Shown: positions 34,063 through 41,722, counted from the stretch's first letter. The stretch: DNA of 58,054 bases from an uncultured Faecalibacterium sp. (GCA_934525735.1 CAKSZM010000002.1:1-58054); one strand, 5' to 3'. Numbers and translations: made by a program. The notes: generated from the sequence alone by a model not told the origin.

Positions 34063-34265
34063 GCATTCGAAAGGATGTGTCGGACAGCGCCTGCTGCGTG
34101 GTTCGGCATACGGATGCGGGTCCTGTACGATGGATTCGCTGTGAATCAGGTCAGGTGGGGAACCAAGCAGCCTTAAGCAGTGCGTTCGTGCGTTTCAGTC
34201 AGCCTGCATCCGTATGCCGAGTTACGCAAGGCGGGGGAAACCCCGTCAGGAGCTGTCCTTTTATT
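34063..34265 (+). ncRNA. ffs: Signal recognition particle RNA
   Basis: The Ffh-binding helix-8 core is unmistakable: GTCAGG-TGG-GGAA-CCA-AAGCAGC style sequence at 34151-34171, a GGAA tetraloop closed by a compensated TGG/CCA stem and flanked by the asymmetric loop. A long helix pairs GGCATACGGATGC (34105) with GCATCCGTATGCC (34205), and an outer helix pairs GGACAGC with GCTGTCC near the end, followed by TTTTATTTT. At about 200 nt it is longer than the E. coli 4.5S form. The SRP RNA-dnaX-ybaB-recR order is typical of Firmicutes. Ends are estimates. Confidence 0.88.
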
Positions 34266-34288
34266 TTGCCGGAAAGGGGAGACCGACC

Positions 34289-36124
34289 GTGTACCGTGCC
34301 TTATACCGCAAGTGGAGACCGCAGCGTTTTGAGGATGTGGTGGGCCAGCGCGCCATTGTCACTGCGCTGAAAAACCAGATCACTGCGAACCGCGTGGGCC
34401 ACGCCTACCTGTTCACCGGCGTGCGCGGCACCGGCAAGACCACCTGCGCCAAGATCTTTGCCAAGGCGGTCAACTGCCTGCATCCGGTCAATGGCGACCC
34501 CTGCGGCGAATGCGAGATCTGCAAGGGCATCGACAACGGCAGCATTCTGGATGTGGTGGAGATGGACGCCGCCTCCAACAACGGTGTGGATGATATCCGC
34601 GACCTGCGCGACGAGACGGCCTACACCCCCAGCGCCTGTAAATATAAGGTATACATCATCGACGAGGTGCACATGCTGTCCACAGCGGCGTTCAACGCGC
34701 TGCTCAAGACGCTGGAAGAGCCGCCCGCTCATGTCATCTTCATTCTGGCCACCACCGAGATCCAGAAGGTGCCGGCCACCATTTTGTCCCGCTGCCAGCG
34801 GTACGATTTCACCCGCATCGGGCCGGAGGATATCGCCCGGCGGGTGGAATACATCGCCGGGGAAGAGAAGCTGGAGCTGACCCAGGACGGTGCCGAGCTG
34901 ATCGCCCGTCTGGCCGACGGCGCGTTGCGCGATGCGCTGTCCATTCTGGACACCTGCGCAGGCGTCACGGCAAAGATCGACGCCGACGTGGTGCGCCGCA
35001 TGGCGGGCGTCACCGACCGGAGCTATCTGTTCCGCATCTCGGACGCGCTGGAAGCGCAGGACGGCGCCGCAGCGCTGGCTCAGCTGGCACAGCTGCGGCA
35101 GCAGTCGGTGGATGTCAAGCGCCTGACCGAGGAACTCATCGCCCACTACCGCGCCCTGATGCTGGCGGCCTTGCCCGGCGGGCAGGCGCTGCTGTCCGGC
35201 GTATCGCCGGAAGAGGAAGCACAGTACCTCGAAAAAGGCCCGCAGCTGGGCCAGCGGGACGCCATCCGTGCCATCCGGACGCTGGGCAACGCGCTGGAGC
35301 ATATGACCCGCGGCAGCGACCAGCGCATCGAGCTGGAACTGGCGCTGTTCAGCCTGTCCGAGCCGCCCCAGCAGATGCAGGCAGCGCCGATGCAGACAGT
35401 TCAGGCCGCCCCGGCACGGACGCAAACGACGCCTGCCGTGCAGCCTTTTGCGGCTGCTCCGGTGACTGTGCAGCCCTTTGTAAGCACACCGGCGCCGCAG
35501 CAGCTACAGGAAACGCCGCAGCCTGCGGCATCTGCCGAGCCGGAAAAACCGGCCCAGACCGAGGAGCTTCCGCCCTTGCCGGAGGAACCGCCTGTGCAGC
35601 AGGCAGAGCCGCTCCCGTGGGACGAACCCGCCGCACAGGCCGCGCAGCCTGTGACTCCGCCTGCCCCGGTGGAACCGGAACCGATTCCGCAGCTGGAACC
35701 GGCCAAGCCTGCCCCGGCAGAAACCGCTCTGGCAAACCCCGCCGACCCGGTGCTGACAAAGCCCCGCAAGGTGGCGCAGGAGGGGGTCAACCCCTTCCCG
35801 TACTGGGAACAGGTGGTGCAGCTGCTGCAGGAAAAAGACCCCATGCTCTACACCTACCTGCGCAAGTCCAGAGCCTACTTCGACGGCACCCGGGTGCTCA
35901 TCGACGGAGGCAAGACCTTCCGGGATTTCATCCGCCAGAACAAGGACAGCCAGCGGCTTATCAAAAAGCTGATCGCACAGGTGTCCGGCGTGGCGGTGCC
36001 CATCGGCCCCTATGAGCCGAAGCAGACCGCCCGGACGGCTTCCAACGCGGAGCAGTCGCTCCACGCGCTGGAAAAGCTGGGGCTGGAAGTGTCCATTGAG
36101 GATTCCGCACGAAAGAAGAAATAA
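34289..36124 (+). CDS. dnaX: DNA polymerase III subunit gamma/tau
   Basis: A 611-residue clamp-loader ATPase. Walker A GVRGTGKTTCAKI, four zinc-binding cysteines (NCLHPVNGDPCGECEICKG), DEVHML and LSRCQRYDF are present. Residues from about 360 to 500 are a Pro/Ala/Gln/Glu-rich linker, followed by a C-terminal tau-like domain. The GTG start (VYRALYRKWRP) is set by AGGGGAG 7 nt upstream; in-frame codons before it lie inside the SRP RNA. Confidence 0.95.
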   Translation: MYRALYRKWRPQRFEDVVGQRAIVTALKNQITANRVGHAYLFTGVRGTGKTTCAKIFAKAVNCLHPVNGDPCGECEICKGIDNGSILDVVEMDAASNNGVDDIRDLRDETAYTPSACKYKVYIIDEVHMLSTAAFNALLKTLEEPPAHVIFILATTEIQKVPATILSRCQRYDFTRIGPEDIARRVEYIAGEEKLELTQDGAELIARLADGALRDALSILDTCAGVTAKIDADVVRRMAGVTDRSYLFRISDALEAQDGAAALAQLAQLRQQSVDVKRLTEELIAHYRALMLAALPGGQALLSGVSPEEEAQYLEKGPQLGQRDAIRAIRTLGNALEHMTRGSDQRIELELALFSLSEPPQQMQAAPMQTVQAAPARTQTTPAVQPFAAAPVTVQPFVSTPAPQQLQETPQPAASAEPEKPAQTEELPPLPEEPPVQQAEPLPWDEPAAQAAQPVTPPAPVEPEPIPQLEPAKPAPAETALANPADPVLTKPRKVAQEGVNPFPYWEQVVQLLQEKDPMLYTYLRKSRAYFDGTRVLIDGGKTFRDFIRQNKDSQRLIKKLIAQVSGVAVPIGPYEPKQTARTASNAEQSLHALEKLGLEVSIEDSARKKK

Positions 36125-36176
36125 GGCTTCCCCCTTTGGGGAAGGCTTTTGACAGATAAAATAAAGGAGAAAAACT

Positions 36177-36515
36177 ATGAAAGCAAGAATGCCCGCAGGC
36201 TTCGGCCGCCCCGATATGAACGCCCTGATGCGTCAGGCTCAGAAAATGCAGGAAGACATGAAGGCCAAGCAGGCCGAGCTGGAGGCTGCCGAGTACACCG
36301 GCAGCGCCGCCGGTGAGATGGTCACGGTGAAGATGAACGGCAAGCACGAGGTGCTGTCCATCACCATCAAGCCCGAGGCTGTGGATCCTGACGACGTGGA
36401 AATGCTGGAGGATATGGTGGCTGCCGCCATCAACGCCACCGTCAAGCAGGTGGATGAGACCGCCGAGGCCGAGATGGGCAAGCTGACCGGCGGCATGAAC
36501 ATCCCGGGTCTCTGA
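36177..36515 (+). CDS. ybaB: YbaB/EbfC family nucleoid-associated protein
   Basis: A 112-residue DNA-binding dimer. MRQAQKMQEDMKAKQAEL and AGEMVTVKMNGKHEV are typical. It lies between dnaX and recR as in most bacteria, and probably acts with them in replication and repair. AAGGAG lies 9 nt before the ATG. Confidence 0.95.
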   Translation: MKARMPAGFGRPDMNALMRQAQKMQEDMKAKQAELEAAEYTGSAAGEMVTVKMNGKHEVLSITIKPEAVDPDDVEMLEDMVAAAINATVKQVDETAEAEMGKLTGGMNIPGL

Positions 36516-36534
36516 TCCGGCAGGAGGGGATAAC

Positions 36535-37134
36535 ATGGGTTATACGGCTGCTCCGCTGGAAAAGCTGATCGAAGAGTTCGGCAAGTTCCCGGGCATCGGG
36601 CGCAAGGGCGCTACCCGCATGGCGTATCAGGTGCTGAGCATGTCCGACGAGGACGCCGCCGCGCTGTCGGATGCCATCCGCAACGCCCACACCAAACTTC
36701 ACCGCTGCCGCATCTGCCAGAACTATACCGAGGCCGAGCTGTGCCCCATCTGCGCCAGCGCCAAGCGGGACACTTCGGTGATCTGCGTGGTGGAGACGCC
36801 CCGGGATGTGCAGGCGTTTGAGCGCACCCGGGAATATCACGGCCTGTATCATGTGCTCCACGGCCTGCTCAGCCCCATGGACGGCATCGGCGCCGAGCAG
36901 CTGACTGTCAAGGAGCTGCTGGCACGGCTGGGCGACGGCAAGGTGAAAGAGGTCATCATGGCCATGAATCCCACCGTGGAGGGCGAGGCCACCGCCATGT
37001 ATCTGGCAAAGCTCATCAAGCCGCTGGGCATCAAGACCACCCGTCTGGCCTACGGTCTGCCGGTGGGCGCAAGCCTGGAATACACCGATGAGACCACCCT
37101 GTACCGGGCGCTTTCCGGCCGCGGGGAGCTGTGA
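36535..37134 (+). CDS. recR: Recombination mediator RecR
   Basis: A 199-residue protein of the RecFOR pathway. It has the helix-hairpin-helix FPGIGRKGATRMAYQ, the zinc finger CRICQNYTEAELCPIC and a TOPRIM domain (CVVETPRDVQAFERT...). It follows ybaB after 19 nt with AGGAGG upstream. Confidence 0.96.
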   Translation: MGYTAAPLEKLIEEFGKFPGIGRKGATRMAYQVLSMSDEDAAALSDAIRNAHTKLHRCRICQNYTEAELCPICASAKRDTSVICVVETPRDVQAFERTREYHGLYHVLHGLLSPMDGIGAEQLTVKELLARLGDGKVKEVIMAMNPTVEGEATAMYLAKLIKPLGIKTTRLAYGLPVGASLEYTDETTLYRALSGRGEL

Positions 37135-37169
37135 TTGGCGAAAATTTACAGTTTCTTCAAAATCAGCTC

Positions 37170-37197
37170 TTGAAAAACCGTGAGAAAATGGTATACT
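37170..37197 (+). promoter_or_regulatory. Promoter of smpB
   Basis: -35 TTGAAA (37170-37175), 16-nt spacer, -10 TATACT (37192-37197). Confidence 0.65.
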
Positions 37198-37234
37198 GAT
37201 ACAACGAACCGGAACCGGAAAGGAGGCGCGCACC

Positions 37235-37717
37235 ATGGCACCCACAAAGGAACGTCCGGCAATCAAAACCATTGCCACAAACCGTGAGGCGCGCCACGAG
37301 TACTTCGTTCTGGAAGCGCTGGAGACCGGCGTTGAGCTGAAGGGCACCGAGGTGAAAAGCCTGCGTGCCGGCGGCGTCAACCTGAAAGACAGCTGGGTCG
37401 ATATCGAGGACGGCGAACTGCTGGTCAAGGGAATGCACATCAGCCCCTACGACCATGGCAACCTGTTCAACCAGGATCCTATGCGTGTCCGTCGTCTGCT
37501 GGCGCACAAAAGCGAGATCCGGCGGCTGCACCAGCAGTGCAAGCTGCAGGGCTACACCCTTGTGCCGCTTTCGCTTTATTTCAAGCATGGCCGCGTGAAA
37601 ATGGAAGTGGGCCTTTGCAAAGGCAAAAAGCTCTACGACAAGCGCGCCGACGCCGCACAGCGCGACGCCAAGCGCTCCATCGACCGGGCTATGAAGTCCA
37701 ACGGCAAGTATTACTGA
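37235..37717 (+). CDS. smpB: SsrA-binding protein SmpB
   Basis: A 160-residue tmRNA partner in trans-translation. NREARHEYFVLEALETGVELKGTEVKSLR, the RRLLAHKSEI segment and the basic C-terminal tail (RDAKRSIDRAMKS) are typical. AGGAGG lies 7 nt before the ATG. tmRNA follows directly, so the rescue pair is encoded together. Confidence 0.96.
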   Translation: MAPTKERPAIKTIATNREARHEYFVLEALETGVELKGTEVKSLRAGGVNLKDSWVDIEDGELLVKGMHISPYDHGNLFNQDPMRVRRLLAHKSEIRRLHQQCKLQGYTLVPLSLYFKHGRVKMEVGLCKGKKLYDKRADAAQRDAKRSIDRAMKSNGKYY

Positions 37718-37783
37718 TCCAATCAGACTGCGGCTCACCGCAAAAACCAAAGCTTTCGGCACACCGAAAGGTGTGCTTTATAA

Positions 37784-38134
37784 GGGGGCGTAAAGGTTTC
37801 GACGGGGGGAGCGAGGTCTGGGCAGCGGGTAGCAGCGGGGGAACTGCTCTATAACTCCTCCAAAAAAATTAACTGACAATAACGATTATCAGTTGCTCGC
37901 AGCCTGAGTGCTGCGCGTTCCGCCCACTCTTGTGTCGTGTGGGGTCGGGGCGTCCTTTAGACACAGCACCTGAACGGACCTAAGCTTTGCGGACCGGCAG
38001 GAACTCATGAAGCTACCAATGCGCTAGCCTGACGATCGGCGTGGCGCGGCGGGAATGTTGTAGATCGCCTGCACCCGGAGACACCTGCACTGAACTCTTT
38101 TCGGACATGGGTTCGACTCCCATCGCCTCCACCA
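37784..38134 (+). ncRNA. ssrA: Transfer-messenger RNA (tmRNA)
   Basis: The 5' acceptor strand GGGGGCG, then TAAAGGTTTCGACGGGG, pairs with the 3' end CGCCTCC-ACCA, and a T arm with GGTTCGACTCC lies before it; CCA is encoded. The tag frame ends at the TGA 37905-37907 and reads KKLTDNNDYQLLAA, with the usual LAA degradation end. The codon before the two Lys codons is CCA in this frame rather than the common Ala codon. The 3' end is the prophage insertion site, and the integrase gene runs over its last 122 nt on the other strand. Confidence 0.96.
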
Positions 38135-39719
38135 ACCGCAACGCGGTAGAACCTGCAGAGTTTGACGAATTTTCGTCAGATTCTGCAGGATTTTTGTTTT
38201 TTGAGGGGGCGGAGAATGGAACAGAAATTCGGTCAGCATCGGCGGCATCGGAAGCGCTAAGGTTGAAGCAAACGGTGGCGCCATCTTCTGCAAGGACGAC
38301 CGAGGAGACGAAAGTCTCGAGCAGCCGACGGCGGTAGGCGGTGGTCTGCTCATCATCGGCGCGCCGGAACTGGGACAGCATGAACTCCAGCTCATCACGG
38401 GTGAAAGTACGCGGTGCAACGGGATCTTGAATGGCCTCGATGCGGGCGTTGAGCTCAGCTTCCTGCTGCTCCAGCTGCTGCAGGCGAGCAACAAGGCAGA
38501 CGCTTCCACCGGATTCCAGCGCGTCAAGAAGATGCTCTTGCTTTGCGCGGACATCGGCGAGCTGCGCTTTCAATGCCTGCTTTTCGGAGTTGGGCTTTGG
38601 CTTTTCACGCTGAGCCTGCAAGGTCTGGATCTGGTCAATGATCCGATTCAAAATTTCTGGTGCAAGGACATACTGCGCTGTGGCGCGGACGATGGCAGAC
38701 TCCAGTGCATCCTTCTCGACATAGGATTTTGTGCAGCCTTTTTTGTCGGTGCGGCCGGGGCAGACGTAGTAGTAGTGTTTGTCACCAGTGTGGCTGGTGC
38801 CGCTGACGCCCTTCATCGGGCGGGAGCACAGGCCGCAGAAAAGCTTGCCGGACAGCAGATAGTCGGCGCGCTGATCCCGGCTGGCACAGCCGCCGCGGGC
38901 GCGGTTATAGGCAAGCTGCTTCTGGCAGCGGTCGAACAGATCACGGTCGATCATGGCGGGAACACCACCTTCAATGCGGATATCGGAATATTTATAAACA
39001 CCGAGATACATCTCATTGGTGATAATGCGCAGGATAGAATTTTTATTGAACTCGTGACCGCGGGAAGTGCGTATCCCGCTGGCGTTGAGGTGAGCCACGA
39101 TCTCAGCGGCGGTGTGCCCGGCGGCGTACTGCTCGAAGATATAGCGGACAGCGGGAGCCTGCTGCTCATTGATGCAGTAATGCTTATCTGCGCCGATGTC
39201 ATAGCCGAAGGAGCGGTTGCCGCCCAGGGCGTTGCACTTCATAGCACTTTCGCGCTGGCCGCGGCGAAGCTTCTGGGACAGCTCGGCACTATAGTATTCT
39301 GCGAGGGACTCCATCAAGCCTTCCAGAATGATGCCCTCGGGGCCATCTACGATGGTCTCGGCGGCATATAGGATCTTGACCCCGTTTTTGCGCAGGCGAT
39401 TTTTGTAGATGGCGCTGTCGTAGCGATTGCGGGCGAGGCGGTCGGTTTTCCAGCAGATGACAGCATCGAAAAGGTGCCGGTCGCTGTCGGAGATCATCTG
39501 CTGGAAGGCAGGGCGGTCATCTGTCTTGCCGGAGATGTGCCGGTCGATGTACTCCTTTGCGATGGTCATGCCGTGAGCGCGGGCATAGGCCTCGCAATCG
39601 TGGCGCTGACCCTCGATGCTCTGCTCTGTCTGGCGGGAGCCGCCGGAATAGCGATAGTAGGCCACGAGCCGCATAGCGGCAGAAGGCGATGTTTTGGCTT
39701 TGCGTGATGTGCGGGGCAT
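38013..39719 (-). CDS. Large serine recombinase (phage integrase)
   Basis: A 568-residue integrase. The resolvase domain has YYRYSGGSRQTEQSIEGQR with Ser25 as the likely nucleophile and CWKTDRLARNRYD; a recombinase domain and a zinc ribbon (CGLCSRPM... C... C) and coiled coil follow. GGGAGG lies 6 nt before the ATG. The reading frame passes without a stop over attL and continues through 122 nt of antisense tmRNA, so about the last 40 residues (from EAMGVEPMSE on) are host-encoded. In the excised phage the C-terminus must differ. Confidence 0.93.
   Translation of the reverse strand: MPRTSRKAKTSPSAAMRLVAYYRYSGGSRQTEQSIEGQRHDCEAYARAHGMTIAKEYIDRHISGKTDDRPAFQQMISDSDRHLFDAVICWKTDRLARNRYDSAIYKNRLRKNGVKILYAAETIVDGPEGIILEGLMESLAEYYSAELSQKLRRGQRESAMKCNALGGNRSFGYDIGADKHYCINEQQAPAVRYIFEQYAAGHTAAEIVAHLNASGIRTSRGHEFNKNSILRIITNEMYLGVYKYSDIRIEGGVPAMIDRDLFDRCQKQLAYNRARGGCASRDQRADYLLSGKLFCGLCSRPMKGVSGTSHTGDKHYYYVCPGRTDKKGCTKSYVEKDALESAIVRATAQYVLAPEILNRIIDQIQTLQAQREKPKPNSEKQALKAQLADVRAKQEHLLDALESGGSVCLVARLQQLEQQEAELNARIEAIQDPVAPRTFTRDELEFMLSQFRRADDEQTTAYRRRLLETFVSSVVLAEDGATVCFNLSASDAADADRISVPFSAPSKNKNPAESDENSSNSAGSTALRLVEAMGVEPMSEKSSVQVSPGAGDLQHSRRATPIVRLAHW
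38152..38202 (+). terminator. Terminator of tmRNA supplied by prophage DNA
   Basis: CCTGCAGA...TTTGACGAA pairs with TTCGTCA...TCTGCAGG and is followed by ATTTTTGTTTTTT on the plus strand. It starts 17 nt after the tmRNA CCA and lies inside the integrase coding region on the opposite strand. Confidence 0.75.
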
Positions 39720-39735
39720 AGCAATCCTCCCATGA

Positions 39736-39764
39736 TTGCGTACCTGCCAAAAGTGTGGTACACT
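39736..39764 (+). promoter_or_regulatory. Promoter of small-RNA unit 1
   Basis: TTGCGT (39736-39741), 17-nt spacer, TACACT (39759-39764). The spacer shares AC-NNN-CCAAAAG and the upstream CATG with the second promoter at 39866, suggesting a duplicated promoter and a common regulator. Confidence 0.6.
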
Positions 39765-39770
39765 CATGGG

Positions 39771-39860
39771 GCAGGCGCAAGATTGATTTCCTTTCATTCT
39801 GCGAAGCATTCATCCATGCCCGACGGCTGATCGTACCAGCTGCCGGGTGCTTTTATTTTT
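39771..39860 (+). ncRNA. Candidate small RNA 1 of the prophage
   Basis: A forward promoter at 39736-39764 and a terminator at 39818-39860 (CCCGACGGCTG pairing with CAGCTGCCGGG, then TTTTATTTTT) define a ~90-nt transcript with no start codon plus ribosome binding site. It runs antisense to the region just upstream of the integrase start. Confidence 0.5.
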
Positions 39861-39865
39861 CCATG

Positions 39866-39894
39866 TTGCGTACAGTCCAAAAGAGCGCTACAAT
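39866..39894 (+). promoter_or_regulatory. Promoter of small-RNA unit 2
   Basis: TTGCGT (39866-39871), 17-nt spacer, TACAAT (39889-39894), near-identical in layout to the promoter at 39736. Confidence 0.6.
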
Positions 39895-39900
39895 AGAAAA

Positions 39901-40013
39901 GCGGAGACGCAACGGGACTTGCAAGGCATTTCATGAGAACCTCCTACTTTTCTTTTGGGCAAACGAACAGAGCGGAGAACCCCTTGGCTGCATACAGCTG
40001 AGGGGTTTTCTGT
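39901..40013 (+). ncRNA. Candidate small RNA 2 of the prophage
   Basis: Lies between the second forward promoter and a terminator (39979-40013: AACCCCT pairing with AGGGGTT, then TTTTC). It holds a CCTCCT stretch at 39951 that could pair with ribosome binding sites. A 22-codon frame starting at the ATG 39933 overlaps the terminator and has no ribosome binding site, so a regulatory RNA is more likely. Confidence 0.5.
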
Positions 40014-40014
40014 T

Positions 40015-40044
40015 TGCAAAAAGAGCGCCCGGCTGGGCGCTCTG
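40015..40044 (-). terminator. Intrinsic terminator of the repressor/secreted-protein unit
   Basis: On the minus strand, AGAGCGCCC pairs with GGGCGCTCT around a four-nt loop, followed by TTTTTG. Confidence 0.75.
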
Positions 40045-40049
40045 GCAAG

Positions 40050-40766
40050 TCAGAAATTAGCAGGTATATGCCCAGTTGCAAGGTCAAGAACAGTTGTAAC
40101 AACATTGCCAATGACACGTTTTCCGTTCTTTTCAACGTATACTTGATCAAACTCGGAGATCTGATACATGTTGCCGCTACGCATCCCACCACCAGCAACA
40201 TACAAATCATACATATCAAGTAAAGTGTTTTTGACAGTATCCGTGAGAACAAAGTCTATGGATTTAGCAGAGCCAGTAAGCCTTACATTGATTTCTTCAT
40301 CACGATGGTCGGCTAAATCTTTCATCATGCCGGTTGTTTGATCTTTCATGTAAAAGGCGATGTATTCGGAAGCGAGACCATCGTCTATAGTGCGAGAAGA
40401 ATAACAGTTCGAGAAAGAATAGCGATTATCGCCGATTTTGATGATGATACCGTCTAACTTAGCCCAATCAACGCCCAAATAATCGAACATCAGAATGAAA
40501 GTATCTTTATCATCATCCAGAAATATACCGGGTTGAACTGTGATCACAGCACTTGAATCGAGAACGGGAATGGTTAGTTGATCGCTACCAAAGGCGGTAG
40601 GTATAACCGTGGTTTCACCTGTCATTGTATCGGTGACAACACGAAAATCATCTCGCCCATCAAAGACGTGCTGATTGAACCCGGTGGTTGCAAATGCCGA
40701 GACAGGAGCAGAAATCAAAAGCGCTACCGCAAGAGCAAGGGAAACCAGTTCCTTTTTCAGTTTCAT
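40050..40766 (-). CDS. Secreted protein of unknown function in the lysogeny module
   Basis: A 238-residue protein with a clear signal peptide (MKLKKELVSLALAVALLIS, cleavage after AFA near residue 26). The mature chain is acidic with no recognised domain. GGAGG lies 7 nt before the ATG. It lies 48 nt downstream of the CI-like repressor on the same strand, so it should be expressed in the lysogen. It could be a lysogenic-conversion factor acting at the cell surface. Base composition is clearly more AT-rich than the phage late genes. Confidence 0.75.
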   Translation of the reverse strand: MKLKKELVSLALAVALLISAPVSAFATTGFNQHVFDGRDDFRVVTDTMTGETTVIPTAFGSDQLTIPVLDSSAVITVQPGIFLDDDKDTFILMFDYLGVDWAKLDGIIIKIGDNRYSFSNCYSSRTIDDGLASEYIAFYMKDQTTGMMKDLADHRDEEINVRLTGSAKSIDFVLTDTVKNTLLDMYDLYVAGGGMRSGNMYQISEFDQVYVEKNGKRVIGNVVTTVLDLATGHIPANF

Positions 40767-40814
40767 TGTGAGTCCTCCATCATACACCACAGCCGCCGAA
40801 AGGCGGCTTATTTT

Positions 40815-41195
40815 TTATGCTTCTGCTGCATTTTTATCCACGTCCAGTGAAGCACATTTTTTATAGCGTCCGGTGAGCACCAGATCGTCTACATAGTCTA
40901 CAGCTTTCTGCTGGCCTTCTTCGTTGAGCTGATCGAAGGACGAGAGCAGCGCGGACTGCTGGGGAGTGAGAACTACCGGATCGGCGCTGTCAAACGAAAA
41001 ACTATCCTGATACAAGAAGTTTGGCTCGACCTGCAGGACATCGAAAATCTTCAGAAGAATATCCCATTTAGGGCTGCTGACGCCATTTTCGTAGTTGCCT
41101 ATGGCACTTTTTGTGACGCCAAGTTTTTCGGCTAAATCCTGCTGAGTGAGACCGGACTGTTCACGCGCCTGCCGAAGACGACTGGCAAAAGACAT
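40815..41195 (-). CDS. CI-like XRE family repressor
   Basis: A 126-residue protein with an N-terminal helix-turn-helix (LTQQDLAEKLGVTKSAIGNYENG, about residues 17-40) and a short C-terminal region. It lacks a LexA-type autocleavage domain, so induction may work by another route. AGGAGG lies 8 nt before the ATG. It is divergent from a Cro-like gene across an operator array, the layout of a phage switch. Confidence 0.9.
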   Translation of the reverse strand: MSFASRLRQAREQSGLTQQDLAEKLGVTKSAIGNYENGVSSPKWDILLKIFDVLQVEPNFLYQDSFSFDSADPVVLTPQQSALLSSFDQLNEEGQQKAVDYVDDLVLTGRYKKCASLDVDKNAAEA

Positions 41196-41230
41196 TAGAA
41201 ACACCTCCTGAAAATTATCGTTCTAGGGTC

Positions 41231-41342
41231 AGTATAAATGCGCTGTCTTGAAAAGTCAAGACAAAAGTACAAGAAAGTTGTACAAAACTCTTGACGAAAC
41301 AAGAATCCTGTGCTATTGTAAAAATGTCCAAGAAACTTGTAC
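41231..41342. promoter_or_regulatory. Lysogeny switch: divergent promoters with operator array
   Basis: Repressor promoter (minus): TTGACT (41259-41254), 17 nt, TATACT (41236-41231). Cro-side promoter (plus): TTGACG (41291-41296), 17 nt, TATTGT (41314-41319). Related inverted repeats cover both: GTCTTGAAAAGTCAAGAC (41245-41262), GTACAAGAAAGTTGTAC (41267-41283), TCTTGACGAAACAAGA (41289-41304) and GTCCAAGAAACTTGTAC (41326-41342). Two of them overlap -35 boxes. Confidence 0.75.
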
Positions 41343-41360
41343 CTGAAAGGAGCGTATGGA

Positions 41361-41588
41361 ATGAGTGCAACGGACATGATTTACAAAATTATTGATGAAA
41401 AGTGCTTGAAACAATCCGCAGTGGCGCGGGCAGCTGGATATGACCCCAAGAAGTTCAACGATTTGCTTCGAGGGAGAAAGCGGCTGACATCGGATGATGT
41501 GGTGCCGATCTGTAAGGCATTGGGAGTAACCCCAAATGAACTTTTCGGAGTCGAATCTCACCCTGTCCACCCGGAGAAGAGCGCATGA
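41361..41588 (+). CDS. Cro-like helix-turn-helix protein
   Basis: A 75-residue DNA-binding protein with SAVARAAGYDPKKFNDLLRGRKRLTSDDVVPICKALG as the helix-turn-helix region. AAAGGAG lies 8 nt before the ATG. It is the first gene of the rightward early operon and divergent from the repressor, so it likely acts as Cro. Confidence 0.85.
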   Translation: MSATDMIYKIIDEKCLKQSAVARAAGYDPKKFNDLLRGRKRLTSDDVVPICKALGVTPNELFGVESHPVHPEKSA

Positions 41589-41722
41589 GGCGGGCAATGG
41601 GCGCACTGCTGCGCACGGCGCTTGCAACGCTGCTGCTGCGTGCCGGGATCGCGGCGAACGAACCGGCGATGATGGTGAGCGGCGTGCTGTTGTGCCTGCC
41701 TGCGGCAGAACTGTGGAAGTAA
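41585..41722 (+). CDS. Small hydrophobic phage protein
   Basis: A 45-residue protein (MRRAMGALLRTALATLLLRAG...) whose ATG overlaps the Cro-like stop by 4 nt. It has a possible amphipathic or membrane helix at residues 5-20 and a second hydrophobic stretch at 29-41. Function unknown. Confidence 0.6.
   Translation: MRRAMGALLRTALATLLLRAGIAANEPAMMVSGVLLCLPAAELWK

Noticed and set aside
34063..34265. 6S RNA or riboswitch as an alternative for the structured RNA before dnaX
   Set aside because: The GTCAGG...GGAA...AAGCAGC core and the dnaX context are specific to SRP RNA.
34214..34288. Longer dnaX reading frame starting at an ATG in the SRP RNA
   Set aside because: The first 25 codons would be SRP RNA sequence; the GTG at 34289 has the proper ribosome binding site and the conserved N-terminus.
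39933..40001. 22-codon frame inside small-RNA unit 2
   Set aside because: No ribosome binding site, and its end overlaps the terminator stem.
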